A stretch of 53,358 nucleotides of DNA, taken from NCBI GenBank assembly GCA_017882905.1, contig JADGOO010000002.1:1-53358 (forward strand), in the 5' to 3' direction. This document shows, one piece after another, positions 8,495 through 18,464 of the stretch. The position numbers and the translations under genes are program-made. Below the pieces are notes generated by a model. That model saw only the letters and a list, made by a program, of their open reading frames with translations. It did not search any database and was not told the origin of the DNA. How positions within the stretch are numbered: the stretch's first letter is position 1; each line of letters begins with the position of its first letter. The DNA comes from Acidimicrobiia bacterium (GTDB lineage: Bacteria > Actinomycetota > Acidimicrobiia > IMCC26256 > PALSA-610).

Positions 8495-9922
8495 TCAGTG
8501 CGCGTCGAGCCGCGCGCGCGCGCTGCGAAGTCGGAGCAACGTGCGCTCGCGCCCGAGCAGGTGGATGGAATCGAACAGCGGCAGCCCGGCGTGGCGGCCT
8601 TCGACCGCCGTGTAGATCGCGACGAGCACCTTGGCGGGCTTCATCCCGAGTGCCTTGAGCATCTCGCGAGGATCGATCGCGTCGACGGTCCACTCGCAGT
8701 GCTCGACGTGGTCGATCACGGCGTCGAGCACCTCGGCGACGCGGTCGGCCGCGACGAGCCGATCCCATGACTCGGGCGCGATCGTGAACTCGTCGTCGGA
8801 CGCGAACAGGAAGTCGCACTGCTCGGCGATCTGCACAAGGGTCTTGGCTCGCTCTTGCGCGATGGCCACCGCGCCGGCGAACGTCGCTTCGTCGAGAGCG
8901 TCGCCGTAGCGCTGCACGGCGAACGGCCGCACCTCCTCCACGAGCTCGGCGATAGGGAGCCGGCGGATGTGCTCGCCGTTCATCCACTCGAGCTTCTGCG
9001 CGTCGAAGCCGGCCGGCGACGACGTGACGTCGGCGATGTCGAAGAGCTCGACGATCTGCGCGCGCGTCATCACCTCGTCGCCGTCGGCGGTGCCCCAACC
9101 GAGGCGGGCGAGGAAGTTCACGAGGGCCGCCGAGAGGTAACCCTGGTCGCGGTACTCCTCCACCGACACCGCGCCGTGCCGCTTCGAGAGCTTGTGGCCA
9201 CCCGGCCCGAGGATCAGCGGGCAGTGCGCATAGACGGGCACGTCGATGGCGCCCAGCGCGGCGCGGATCGCGAGCACACGGTGCGTGGTGTCGATGAGGT
9301 CTTCGCCCCGGATCACGTGCGTGATGCGCTGATCGAGATCGTCGACGGCGTTGGCGAGATAGAACACGGGCGAGCCGTCGGTGCGCACGATCACGAAATC
9401 GCTGATCGTGGCCCACTCCACGCTGACCGTGCCGCGCACCACATCGTGGAACGTGCTCGAACCCTCGCGTGGCACGCGGAAGCGGATCGCGACCGGTCGG
9501 CCCTCGGCGCGGCGGGCGGCGCGGGTGTCGTCGTCGAGGTCACGGCACGTGCCGTCGTAGCCCGGCGGCAGACCGGCCGCGCGCGCCGCGTCGGCGCGGG
9601 CGTCGAGATCTTCCTTCGTGCAGTAGCACTCGTACGCGAAGCCCGTAGCCACGATCAGGCGCGCCGCCTCGAGGTGGCGCTCGCGCGACTGGCTCTGCAC
9701 GTACGGGCCTTCGTCGATGTCGAGGCCGAGCCATTCGAGCACGGCGCGCATCTGCTGCACGTGGGCGTCGGCGCTGCGGCTGGCGTCGGTGTCTTCGACG
9801 CGCAGAACGAACGTGCCGCCGGTGTGGCGCGCGTAGAGCCAGTTGAACAGCGCGGTCCGTGCGTTGCCCACGTGGAGCTGGCCGGTCGGCGCCGGCGAGT
9901 AGCGAACGCGGACATCAGCCAT
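8495..9922 (-). CDS. gltX: glutamate--tRNA ligase
   Basis: VRYSPAPTGQLHVGNARTALFNWLYAR; YDGTCRDL; GHKLSKRHGAVSV (KMSKS-like). Confidence 0.95.
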   Translation of the reverse strand: MADVRVRYSPAPTGQLHVGNARTALFNWLYARHTGGTFVLRVEDTDASRSADAHVQQMRAVLEWLGLDIDEGPYVQSQSRERHLEAARLIVATGFAYECYCTKEDLDARADAARAAGLPPGYDGTCRDLDDDTRAARRAEGRPVAIRFRVPREGSSTFHDVVRGTVSVEWATISDFVIVRTDGSPVFYLANAVDDLDQRITHVIRGEDLIDTTHRVLAIRAALGAIDVPVYAHCPLILGPGGHKLSKRHGAVSVEEYRDQGYLSAALVNFLARLGWGTADGDEVMTRAQIVELFDIADVTSSPAGFDAQKLEWMNGEHIRRLPIAELVEEVRPFAVQRYGDALDEATFAGAVAIAQERAKTLVQIAEQCDFLFASDDEFTIAPESWDRLVAADRVAEVLDAVIDHVEHCEWTVDAIDPREMLKALGMKPAKVLVAIYTAVEGRHAGLPLFDSIHLLGRERTLLRLRSARARLDAH

Positions 9923-9965
9923 GGGACCCGTCAGTGTACGGGCCGCCCCGGCCGGCTCGCGGCCG

Positions 9966-10352
9966 TCAGCTGGTGGCGACAAGCGAGGCGACGGTGGCGC
10001 TGATCTCGTCGGCCGACGCGCCCGGCCCGAACACGGCGGCGATTCCGGCCGCCTTCAGGTCGTTCACGTCGGCGTCGGGCACGATGCCGCCCACGACCAC
10101 CGGCACGGTCACACCTGCGGCGCGCAGGGCTTCGACCACTCGGGGCGCGAGCGTGAGGTGGGCGCCCGAGAGCATCGAGAGCCCAACGAGGTCCACGTCT
10201 TCGTCGCGCGCGGCCGCGGCCACGGTCTCCGGCGTATTGAACAGGCCGAGGTACACGACCTCGTGGCCCGCGTCGCGCAGCAACCGAGCCACGACCTTCA
10301 CGCCACGGTCGTGACCGTCGAGCCCCACCTTGGCAACCAGCACGCGTGCCAC
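9966..10352 (-). CDS. cobalamin-binding subunit of acyl-CoA mutase (IcmB/McmA2-like)
   Basis: VLVAKVGLDGHDRGVKVVARLLRDAGHEVVYLG (DxHxxG), GLSMLSGAH, VVGGIVP; GTG start 1 nt after the upstream TGA. Confidence 0.9.
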   Translation of the reverse strand: MARVLVAKVGLDGHDRGVKVVARLLRDAGHEVVYLGLFNTPETVAAAARDEDVDLVGLSMLSGAHLTLAPRVVEALRAAGVTVPVVVGGIVPDADVNDLKAAGIAAVFGPGASADEISATVASLVATS

Positions 10353-10353
10353 G

Positions 10354-11991
10354 TCAGATCCGCGGCTGTTCGACGTGGTGGCCGAACACGTCACCGAGGG
10401 TCGCCATGATCTCGCCGAGCGTCGCACGGGTGCGCACGGCGTCGATGAGCACCGGCATCAGGTTCCGATCGGGGTCGGCCGCCGCGGTCGCGAGATCTCG
10501 GCGGGCGCGTTCCACGGCCGCATCGTCGCGCACCGATCGCACCGCCGCGAGCCGGTCGCGCTGGCGGCGCTCGTCGTCGCCCGTGATGCGCAGGAGCGGG
10601 ATCTCGTCTTCCTCGTTGCCGTCGGTGAAGCAGTTGACGCCCACGATGAGGCGCCGGTTCCGATTCACGCGCTTCTCGAAGTCGTAGGCAGCGTCGGCGA
10701 TCTCCGACTGGAACCAGCCTTCCTCGATTCCGCGGATCACACCCTCGAGCATCGAACCGCCGCCCATCTCGTCGAGCAGCGCGAAGATCTCCTCGGCCCG
10801 TTGCTCGACATCGTCGGTGAGCGCTTCCACGAAGTACGAACCGCCGAGCGGATCCGCCACGTTCGCCACACCGGTCTCGTGGGCGAGCACCTGCTGGGTG
10901 CGCAGGGCGATGCGGGCCGCTTTCTCCGAGGGCAGCGCGAGCGCTTCGTCCATCGAGTTCGTGTGCAGGCTCTGCGTGCCGCCGAGCACTCCCGCCAGCG
11001 CCTCGATCGCCGTGCGCACGATGTTCACTTCGGGCTGGTCGGCCGTGAGCGACACGCCTGCCGTCTGCGTGTGGAAGCGCAGTGCGAGGCTGCGCTCGTC
11101 GGTTGCGCCGTAGCGGTCGCCGAGCCAGCGCGACCAGATGCGGCGCGCGGCGCGGTACTTGGCGATCTCTTCGAAGAAGGCGATGTGCGCGTTGAAGAAG
11201 AACGACAGTCGGGGCGCGAACGCGTCGACCTCCATGCCGGCCGCCCGGGCGAGCTCCACGTACGCGAACCCGTTCGCGAGCGTGAACGCGAGCTCTTGCA
11301 CGGCCGTGGAACCGGCCTCGCGAATGTGGTAGCCGGAGATCGAGATCGTGTTCCAGCGCGGCATCTCGGCGGCGCAGAACGTGATCGTGTCCCGCACGAG
11401 GCGCATCGACGGCCGCGGCGGGAACACGAACTCCTTCTGAGCCTGGTACTCCTTCAGGATGTCGTTCTGCAACGTGCCGCCGAGGCGAGCGCGCGGCACA
11501 CCGCTGTCTTCGGCATTGGCCACGAACATGGCGAGCACCACCGCGGCCGGTGCGTTGATCGTCATCGAGGTGGTGATCTCGCCCAGATCGATGTTGCGGT
11601 ACAGGTCTTCGACGTCGGCGATCGTGTCGACGGCCACGCCGCAGCGGCCGACCTCGCCCTCGGAGCGTGGGTCGTCGGAGTCGAGTCCCATCAGCGTGGG
11701 CATGTCGTAGGCGGTCGACAGACCGTCGCCGCCCGCCCGGAGCAGCTCGTGGAAGCGGCGGTTCGTGTCGTCGGCCGTGCCGTAGCCGGCGAACATCCGC
11801 ATCGTCCACAGCTTCGTCCGGTACATCGAGGCGTACGGGCCCCGCGTGTACGGGAACAGGCCGGGATGCTCGGCGTCGGGCGGGCCGTAGACCGGCTCCA
11901 GCGGCACCCCGCTCATGGTCGTGAAATCGGCGTCGCGGAGCGGGGCCGCCGCGAACCGCTCCTGCCACCGCTCGCGGTTCGATGCCGTCAC
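10354..11991 (-). CDS. acyl-CoA mutase large subunit (methylmalonyl-CoA mutase family, isobutyryl-CoA-mutase-like)
   Basis: GPYASMYRTKLWTMRMFAGYGTADDTN; GTLQNDILKEYQAQKEFVFPP; ISISGYHIREAGSTAVQELAFTLANGFAYVE; LGGTQSLHTNSMDEALALP. Confidence 0.92.
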   Translation of the reverse strand: MTASNRERWQERFAAAPLRDADFTTMSGVPLEPVYGPPDAEHPGLFPYTRGPYASMYRTKLWTMRMFAGYGTADDTNRRFHELLRAGGDGLSTAYDMPTLMGLDSDDPRSEGEVGRCGVAVDTIADVEDLYRNIDLGEITTSMTINAPAAVVLAMFVANAEDSGVPRARLGGTLQNDILKEYQAQKEFVFPPRPSMRLVRDTITFCAAEMPRWNTISISGYHIREAGSTAVQELAFTLANGFAYVELARAAGMEVDAFAPRLSFFFNAHIAFFEEIAKYRAARRIWSRWLGDRYGATDERSLALRFHTQTAGVSLTADQPEVNIVRTAIEALAGVLGGTQSLHTNSMDEALALPSEKAARIALRTQQVLAHETGVANVADPLGGSYFVEALTDDVEQRAEEIFALLDEMGGGSMLEGVIRGIEEGWFQSEIADAAYDFEKRVNRNRRLIVGVNCFTDGNEEDEIPLLRITGDDERRQRDRLAAVRSVRDDAAVERARRDLATAAADPDRNLMPVLIDAVRTRATLGEIMATLGDVFGHHVEQPRI

Positions 11992-12014
11992 CCCACTAGT
12001 TTCGCACGCCGTCG

Positions 12015-12899
12015 ATGGTCACCATTCGAGCCGCCACCGCCAACGACCTCCCCGCATGCCGCGCGGTGTGGCTCGCCACCGAGGGCTTGGACCTGCCCAC
12101 CGGCGCCGAAACGCTGCCGCTGCACGAACACGAGCTGCGCCGCGGACGGTTGCTCGTGGCCGATTCGGGTGCCGCAGGAGCCGCCGGGATCGTCGGTTTC
12201 GGGGCCACGCTCACCCGGTCCGGCGTGGCGTACCTCTCCGACCTGTTCGTGGCGCCGGCCGAACACGGCCACGGAATCGGTGGTCGCATCCTGCAGGCGC
12301 TGTTCGCCGACCACGCCGGTCCTCGCTTCACGATGGCATCGGGTTCGCTCGCGGCGCGTGCGCTCTACGAACGCCACGGGATGCAGCCCTCGTGGTCGCT
12401 GTCGTATCTCCTCGGCGACGTCGTCTCGATCGACACCAGCGCCATCGCCGACCCGTCGGTGACGGTGCGGCGCGCCGCCGTCGACGACGTGGTGGCGCTC
12501 GACCACGAGGTCACTGGGCGAGATCGCCGACCCGAGCTCGAACACGAGGTCGGCACCCTCGGCGGCCACGTGGTGCTCATCGAACGCGCCGGACGGCCGA
12601 TCGGGCACGCCGTCGTGATCCACGGCACGTGGTGGGTGCCGTGGCGACCGCGCGGCACACGCGTCGCGCCCGTCGTAGTACGCGACGCGACCGATGCGCC
12701 CGCGGCGTTCGCAGCCGCGATCGACTACGCACGGGCGCTCGGCGCGACCGTGATCAACTCGTTCGTTCCCGCACCGCACCCGGCGCACGATGCGCTGCTC
12801 ACGGCCGGCCTGCGCAGCATCGACAGCGACCTGCACATGACGAGCGAACCCTCACTCGTGGATCCGACGCGCTACGCGCCGTCGATCGATACGGTGTGA
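12015..12899 (+). CDS. GNAT family N-acetyltransferase
   Basis: VTIRAATANDLPACRAVW; YLSDLFVAPAEHGHGIGGRILQAL; ARALYERHGM. Confidence 0.85.
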   Translation: MVTIRAATANDLPACRAVWLATEGLDLPTGAETLPLHEHELRRGRLLVADSGAAGAAGIVGFGATLTRSGVAYLSDLFVAPAEHGHGIGGRILQALFADHAGPRFTMASGSLAARALYERHGMQPSWSLSYLLGDVVSIDTSAIADPSVTVRRAAVDDVVALDHEVTGRDRRPELEHEVGTLGGHVVLIERAGRPIGHAVVIHGTWWVPWRPRGTRVAPVVVRDATDAPAAFAAAIDYARALGATVINSFVPAPHPAHDALLTAGLRSIDSDLHMTSEPSLVDPTRYAPSIDTV

Positions 12900-12901
12900 C
12901 G

Positions 12902-14140
12902 ATGGCCGACGCGCGAGGTGCCGAAGCGTCGTGGCGGCCGCCGGCGCGCCCGGCGTGGGTGCAGAAGCTCAACACGTTCGCGCCGGCAGTGCCGGGGCTG
13001 CTCACGACGCTCGACGCCGATGAGCTCACCGGCACCGCGACTGCGACCACCGGCCTCGACGACTTCGGCGGCGACGAGTGGTACGAGCCGTTCCGGATCT
13101 TCGTGGCCTCGCTCCGCGATGAAGCCGAGCTCACCGCGACCGGTCACTTGATGGTGCGCGCCGAGCTGCTGCGCACGCTGGCGAACCGCCTGCGCGTCGT
13201 CGCCGATCCCACCGTTCCGGCCGCCGTTGCCGCACCGCTGTTCATCACCGGCACGGCGCGCAGTGGCACGTCGATCCTCCACGAGCTCCTCGCGCTCGAC
13301 CCCGAGCTCCGTGCCCCGCTCGCGTGGGAGGTGCTCTACACCGACGAGGCAGCCCGCGCCGCGGCCGACGCCGACGTCACGTGGTGGGACGAGGTCGCGC
13401 CCGAGTACCGCACGATGCACGAGAACGGCGGTGACCTGCCGATGGAGTGCATCTTCCTCACCGCGCACGCGTTCCTCTCCGATCAGTGGACCGGCCCGCA
13501 AGACGTGCCCGCGCTCGCGAAGCACACGGCCCGCGCCGACCACACCGACGCCTACCGGTGGCATCGGCGCCAGCTCGGCGTGCTCGGCGCGCATCACCGC
13601 TCGGGCGACGGATCGAACCGGCCGGCGCGGCGCTGGGTGCTGAAGGCGCCCAGCCACCTCGCCACGCTCGACGCGTTGTTCGCGGTGTACCCCGATGCCG
13701 TGGTCGTGCAGACGCACCGAGATCCGGCGCGCACGATCCCGTCGACCATCAGCTTGATGGCCACGCTCCGATGGATGCGCAGCGACCGGGTGAACGTCGA
13801 GGGCCTGGCGGCGCGCACCGCGCATGGCACCGCCGCGCTCCTCGACTGGGTCGACGCGCGCCGGGCGTCGGGCGAGCTCCCCGACGGGCAGTTCGTCGAC
13901 GTGGCCTACGCCGAGCTCGTGCAGGATCCGGTGGCGGCGCTCCGCGGCGTGTATGGCGCGGTGGGTCGGGAGCTCGGCGACGACGGCGCGGCGCGCATTC
14001 GCGCCTACCTCGACGCCAAGCCGAAGGCGAAGCACGGTGAGCACCGGTACTCGCCCGCCGCCTTCGGACTCGACGAAGATGACCTGCAGGCGCGCTATGG
14101 CGGATACTGCGAGCGGCACGACATCGCCCGCGAGCGCTGA
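12902..14140 (+). CDS. sulfotransferase family protein
   Basis: LFITGTARSGTSILHELLALDPELRAPLAWE (PAPS-binding-like loop); RWVLKAPSHLATLDALFAVYPDAVVVQTHRDPARTIPS. Confidence 0.88.
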   Translation: MADARGAEASWRPPARPAWVQKLNTFAPAVPGLLTTLDADELTGTATATTGLDDFGGDEWYEPFRIFVASLRDEAELTATGHLMVRAELLRTLANRLRVVADPTVPAAVAAPLFITGTARSGTSILHELLALDPELRAPLAWEVLYTDEAARAAADADVTWWDEVAPEYRTMHENGGDLPMECIFLTAHAFLSDQWTGPQDVPALAKHTARADHTDAYRWHRRQLGVLGAHHRSGDGSNRPARRWVLKAPSHLATLDALFAVYPDAVVVQTHRDPARTIPSTISLMATLRWMRSDRVNVEGLAARTAHGTAALLDWVDARRASGELPDGQFVDVAYAELVQDPVAALRGVYGAVGRELGDDGAARIRAYLDAKPKAKHGEHRYSPAAFGLDEDDLQARYGGYCERHDIARER

Positions 14141-14185
14141 GCCACCACGAGACCACGAAGCAACGCGACACCGAGAGCGAGACCG

Positions 14186-14653
14186 ATGAGCGCCGGTACC
14201 TGGGAGAGCCACCACGCGATCACGACGCTGATGTACTCGTACGCCGACTGCGTGGACCGCGGAGACTTCGACGGCATCGGCGCGCTGTTCGAGCACGGCG
14301 AGATCACCCAGAAGAGCGTGGCGGGTGCCGTCGTCGGCGCCGACGCCGTGACCGCCCTCTATCACTCGACGACCCGCGTGCACGCCGACGGCACCACTCG
14401 GGCCCGCCATCTCAACACCAACGTGATGATCGACATCGACGAGGTGGCCGGTACCGCGACAGCGAGCTCGGTGTTCCTCGTGTTGCAGGCCACCGACGCC
14501 GTACCGCTCCAGCCGATCGTGTCAGGCCGCTACCGCGACCGCTTCACGCGCGTCGCCGGCACGTGGCACTTCACCGAGCGCGAGATGAACGTCGAGTACA
14601 TGGGCAACGTGAGCGATCACCTGAGCGACGCCGTGTTGCGAATGCTCAGCTGA
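14186..14653 (+). CDS. SnoaL-like/NTF2-like protein
   Basis: HHAITTLMYSYADCVDRGDFDGIGALFEHGE... typical of SnoaL-like domains. Confidence 0.75.
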   Translation: MSAGTWESHHAITTLMYSYADCVDRGDFDGIGALFEHGEITQKSVAGAVVGADAVTALYHSTTRVHADGTTRARHLNTNVMIDIDEVAGTATASSVFLVLQATDAVPLQPIVSGRYRDRFTRVAGTWHFTEREMNVEYMGNVSDHLSDAVLRMLS

Positions 14654-15824
14654 CCAGAGCGCGAGCGTGCTTGAGGCCGTAGACGAACGCGTTGGGCATC
14701 TCCTCGACGCTGCCCTGGACGATCTGCCATGCGGCGACACGGGCCAAGAGCTCCTCGAAGAAGATCCTGATCTCGAGACGAGCGAGCGACGCGCCGAGGC
14801 AGAAGTGCGTGCCGAACCCGAACGCGATGTGGTTGTTCGGCTTGCGCGCCACATCGAGGGCCTCGGGATCGGTGAAGTGCCCCGGATCACGATTCGCCGA
14901 TGAGTACATGAGCAAGACCTGGTCGCCGCGCCGGATGGTGGCGCCGTGCAGCTCGAAGTCTTCGGTGGCGCACCGGCACATGTTGTGGATCGGCGTGACG
15001 AAGCGGATGAACTCCTCCACCGCCACGGTGAGGTCGGCGCCGTCGCGCAGCGCCGCCAGCTGATCGGGCCGCCGGGTGAGCTCCACCATCATGCGCGCGA
15101 TCACGGTGCGCGTGGTCTCGGCGCCACCATCGAGGAGCAGGAGACAGTCGGAGAGCACTTCGTTGACACCGAACGGGCAGCCGCCCACCTCGTCGAGCTG
15201 CGCCCAGAGGCTCATCACGTCGTCGGCGGGCTGTGTCTTCTTCGTCTCGTACAGCTCGGCGCACGCCCCCGCGAACTCCATCGCGGCAACGATCCCCGGC
15301 TCGTCGTGGTAGCGCGGACCGCCGCCGAGCACGATCGTCTGCTCCGACCAGTCGCGCAGCTGCGGCCACATCTCGTCGGGGAAGCCGAGCAGGAGACCGA
15401 TCATCATCGCGGGAAGCGGCGCGGCCAGATCGTCGACCACGTCGGCCGTACCGTTCGCCAGCGCCGCGTCGAGGAGGTGCACCACTACGTCGCGCACGTG
15501 GTCTTCCCACCGGCGCACGGCGCGGGGCGTGAAACGCCTCGACACGAGCTGGCGGCGAGCCGCGTGCAACGGGTCGTCGAGACCGATGATCGACGGGTCG
15601 GCGCCGATCTTCGGCCGGTACCCGTGCTGCGGGTCGCTGTTCACGAACACGTCGTCGCGCTTCTCGATGGCAACGATGTCGTCGTAGCGCGAGATCGCCC
15701 ACAGCTCGTTGATCGAATCCCAGTACACGGGCGCGTGCTCCCGCATCCACGCGTAGGTGGGGTACGGGTCGGTCACGTACAAGGCACCGTCGAGCAGGTC
15801 GATCGAACGGGCGGAGGTCGTCAT
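14646..15824 (-). CDS. cytochrome P450
   Basis: heme loop FGFGTHFCLGASLARLE; I-helix LLLDGGAETTRT; ExxR-like EEFIRFVTP. Confidence 0.95.
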   Translation of the reverse strand: MTTSARSIDLLDGALYVTDPYPTYAWMREHAPVYWDSINELWAISRYDDIVAIEKRDDVFVNSDPQHGYRPKIGADPSIIGLDDPLHAARRQLVSRRFTPRAVRRWEDHVRDVVVHLLDAALANGTADVVDDLAAPLPAMMIGLLLGFPDEMWPQLRDWSEQTIVLGGGPRYHDEPGIVAAMEFAGACAELYETKKTQPADDVMSLWAQLDEVGGCPFGVNEVLSDCLLLLDGGAETTRTVIARMMVELTRRPDQLAALRDGADLTVAVEEFIRFVTPIHNMCRCATEDFELHGATIRRGDQVLLMYSSANRDPGHFTDPEALDVARKPNNHIAFGFGTHFCLGASLARLEIRIFFEELLARVAAWQIVQGSVEEMPNAFVYGLKHARALVS

Positions 15825-15866
15825 GCCCAGAATCTAGAGCAGCGCGCCGCTCGACAGACCCGACGC

Positions 15867-16676
15867 TCAGTACGGGCGGTCGCCCACAACCGTCACGCGC
15901 TCCATGACGCGACGGTGCGGGAGGAAGTCGTTGCTCACACAGTGTTGGGTGGCACGGTTGTCCCAGAACGCCACGCTGCCCGGACGCCATCGGAAGCGGC
16001 ACTGCACATCGGGGATGGTCGCCGTGCGCTCGAGCTCGGCGAGCAGCGGCCGCGATTCGCTGTCGTCCAAGCCTTTGATCCCGCACGTGAACGCACGGTT
16101 CACGTAGATCGTCCTTCGTCCGGTCTCGGGGTGCGTGCGCACCACCGGGTGCTCCACGGTGGGGTGGCGTTCGCGCATCTTCGCCTGCTCGTCGGGCGGG
16201 AGGTGCGCACCGAACACGCGCACGAAGTCGTGCAGGCCCACCAGCCCGTCGATCTCCTTGCGCGTGCTGTCGTCGAGCATGTCGTATGCCGCGCCCATGT
16301 CGGCCCAGAGGGTGTCGCCGCCGAGCGGCGGCGACTCCACGATGCGCAGGATCGAACCGAGCGACGGCTCGGGTCGCCACGTCACGTCGCTGTGCCATAC
16401 GTCGGGCGCGCGGTGTGTGCCCTGCGACGGGAGCACGAAGATCTCCGGCTCTTTCTGCGTCGACGGCGTGAGCGGGTGCACTTCCAGATCACCGAAGGAG
16501 CGACCGAACGCGATGTGGCGCTCGCGATCGAGCTCGTGCTGGTCGCGGAAGAAGATGACCTTCCAATCGAGCAGCGCACGGCGGATCTGCGCGATCTCGT
16601 CGTCGGAGAGCGGCGACGCGAGATCGACACCGCTGATCTCTGCGCCGATCGTGGCCGTGAGCGGTTCGATCTCCAC
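15867..16676 (-). CDS. TauD/TfdA family Fe(II)/2-oxoglutarate dioxygenase
   Basis: IGAEISGVDLASPLSDDEIAQIRRALLDWKVIFFRDQ; WHSDVTW; CRFRWRPGSVAFWDNRATQHCV. Confidence 0.92.
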   Translation of the reverse strand: MEIEPLTATIGAEISGVDLASPLSDDEIAQIRRALLDWKVIFFRDQHELDRERHIAFGRSFGDLEVHPLTPSTQKEPEIFVLPSQGTHRAPDVWHSDVTWRPEPSLGSILRIVESPPLGGDTLWADMGAAYDMLDDSTRKEIDGLVGLHDFVRVFGAHLPPDEQAKMRERHPTVEHPVVRTHPETGRRTIYVNRAFTCGIKGLDDSESRPLLAELERTATIPDVQCRFRWRPGSVAFWDNRATQHCVSNDFLPHRRVMERVTVVGDRPY

Positions 16677-16701
16677 GCGCCTTCAGCCTACGGCGCCCCC
16701 G

Positions 16702-17121
16702 TCACCAGTAGAAGCCCGTCGCCACGCCGGCTGCGATCGTCACGTTGAGCAACACGAGCAGAACGAGCCGGCCGACGGTCGGCCGAAGCCGCTTCGGCAG
16801 GGTCCGGAAGCGCGGGTCCGCATGCTCGTTCACGACGTCATGCGACCTCGCCATCAGCGCGAACGCCGTCGCGAGCGCGGCGAGGGCCAGGCTCACCCAG
16901 ATCGTGCGCGGCACACCACGACGCCCGATGTCCGCGACGTGCAGTCCCCATACGTAGCCGCCACCCAACCCGACCGCGGCCGTCACCATGGCCGTCGCGA
17001 TCATGTGGCCGGTCTTCGACGCGAGGGCGCGACCGATGGTGTTCGCGCCGAACGCGAGCAGGAAGTCACCGATGATCTCGATGACGATCTGCGCAATGAT
17101 CTCGGCGATGAAGTCGAACAT
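16702..17121 (-). CDS. hypothetical membrane protein
   Basis: three to four hydrophobic segments; no recognised family. Confidence 0.55.
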   Translation of the reverse strand: MFDFIAEIIAQIVIEIIGDFLLAFGANTIGRALASKTGHMIATAMVTAAVGLGGGYVWGLHVADIGRRGVPRTIWVSLALAALATAFALMARSHDVVNEHADPRFRTLPKRLRPTVGRLVLLVLLNVTIAAGVATGFYW

Positions 17122-17142
17122 CAGGTGAGTGCCGGGATGCCG

Positions 17143-18444
17143 TCAGTCGCGTCGAGCTCGTGTCACCCGCAATGGCAAGTGCCGGATGCCGTTGTGCTTG
17201 TTGCTGCGCGTGAACTCGACCGGCCCTGCGAGCTCGACCCTCTCGAAGGCGGCGAGCGTCTCTTCGAGGATCACGGTGAGCTCGAGGCGGGCCAGGTTCG
17301 CACCGAGGCAAAAGTGGATGCCGTGGCCGAAACCGAGGTGCGGGTTCGGATCTCGATCCACACGGAACGTCATCGCGTCGGCGCCGAACACCCGCTCGTC
17401 ACGATTCGCCGACGCTTCCCAGAACACCACCTTGTCACCGGCCGCGATCTGGCAGCCCGCGAGCACCGTGTCGCGCGTTGCCGTGCGACGGTTGTATGCG
17501 GCGGGGGCAGTGAAGCGCACAGCTTCCTCGACCGCGAACGGCATGAGCGCGGGATCGGCGCACAGCTGCTCCCACTGCCCCGGATGCTCGATCATCGCGA
17601 GCACGGCACCGGCCGCTGCGTTGCGCGTGGTGTCGGCCCCCGCCGCGAACAAGAGCGTGAAGAACGCTTGCAGCTCGCCGTCGGTGAGCTGCGGCGGATC
17701 CACACCGTCGAGGCGCGCGTGCACCACGGTCGAGAGCATGTCGTCGGCCGGACACGCCCGCTTCTCGGCAATGCGCGCCACTCCGTACTGATAGAGATCG
17801 ATCGCCGGGTTGTGCGGCTCGGACTCCACACGATCTTCCTCCCCCGCTCGCCTGCGGCTCGCGCCCCAAGGGGCTTCGGCGAGGGCTTCGGTGTAGGTGG
17901 TGGCCGCACGGCGGGTGCCGAAGTCGAACGCACCCTCGACGCACTCGAACAGCATGTGGCGATCAGCTTCCGGAACGCCGAGCAACGAGCAGATCACCTG
18001 CATCGGCAGCTCGCCGGCCACGTCGACGAGGTAGTCGCACTCGCCGCGATCGATCACCGCGCCGAGCAAGGCGCGCGTGCGCGCCCGCAGCTCCGGCTCG
18101 ATCGCGACAAGACGCCTCGGCGTGAGACCCGGCGTGACGAGCGCACGGATTCGTTGATGGCGCGGGTCGTCCATCATGTTGAGCAGCTGGCCGGCGGTCG
18201 GTGAGTCGGGCAGGATCGTGCCGCCGTAGGCGCGGTGCCCGCCGCGCTCCGACGAGAACGTGTCGGGGTCGTGGAGCACGGTGAGCGTCTCGGCGTGCGT
18301 GGCCACCGACCAGAAGCCCTCGCCGTCGGGCGTGTGCTCCGTCGGCTCGCACCACAGGACGGGCGCCTCGCGGCGATGCCACACGAAGAAGTCGTGGGGG
18401 AAGCCGTCGGCGAAGTTGTCGAGATCTGTCAGATCGAGCTGCAC
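17143..18444 (-). CDS. cytochrome P450
   Basis: LGFGHGIHFCLGANLARLE; AAGADTTRNA. Confidence 0.95.
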   Translation of the reverse strand: MQLDLTDLDNFADGFPHDFFVWHRREAPVLWCEPTEHTPDGEGFWSVATHAETLTVLHDPDTFSSERGGHRAYGGTILPDSPTAGQLLNMMDDPRHQRIRALVTPGLTPRRLVAIEPELRARTRALLGAVIDRGECDYLVDVAGELPMQVICSLLGVPEADRHMLFECVEGAFDFGTRRAATTYTEALAEAPWGASRRRAGEEDRVESEPHNPAIDLYQYGVARIAEKRACPADDMLSTVVHARLDGVDPPQLTDGELQAFFTLLFAAGADTTRNAAAGAVLAMIEHPGQWEQLCADPALMPFAVEEAVRFTAPAAYNRRTATRDTVLAGCQIAAGDKVVFWEASANRDERVFGADAMTFRVDRDPNPHLGFGHGIHFCLGANLARLELTVILEETLAAFERVELAGPVEFTRSNKHNGIRHLPLRVTRARRD

Positions 18445-18464
18445 CGGTCCCTAGTCTCGCGGGC

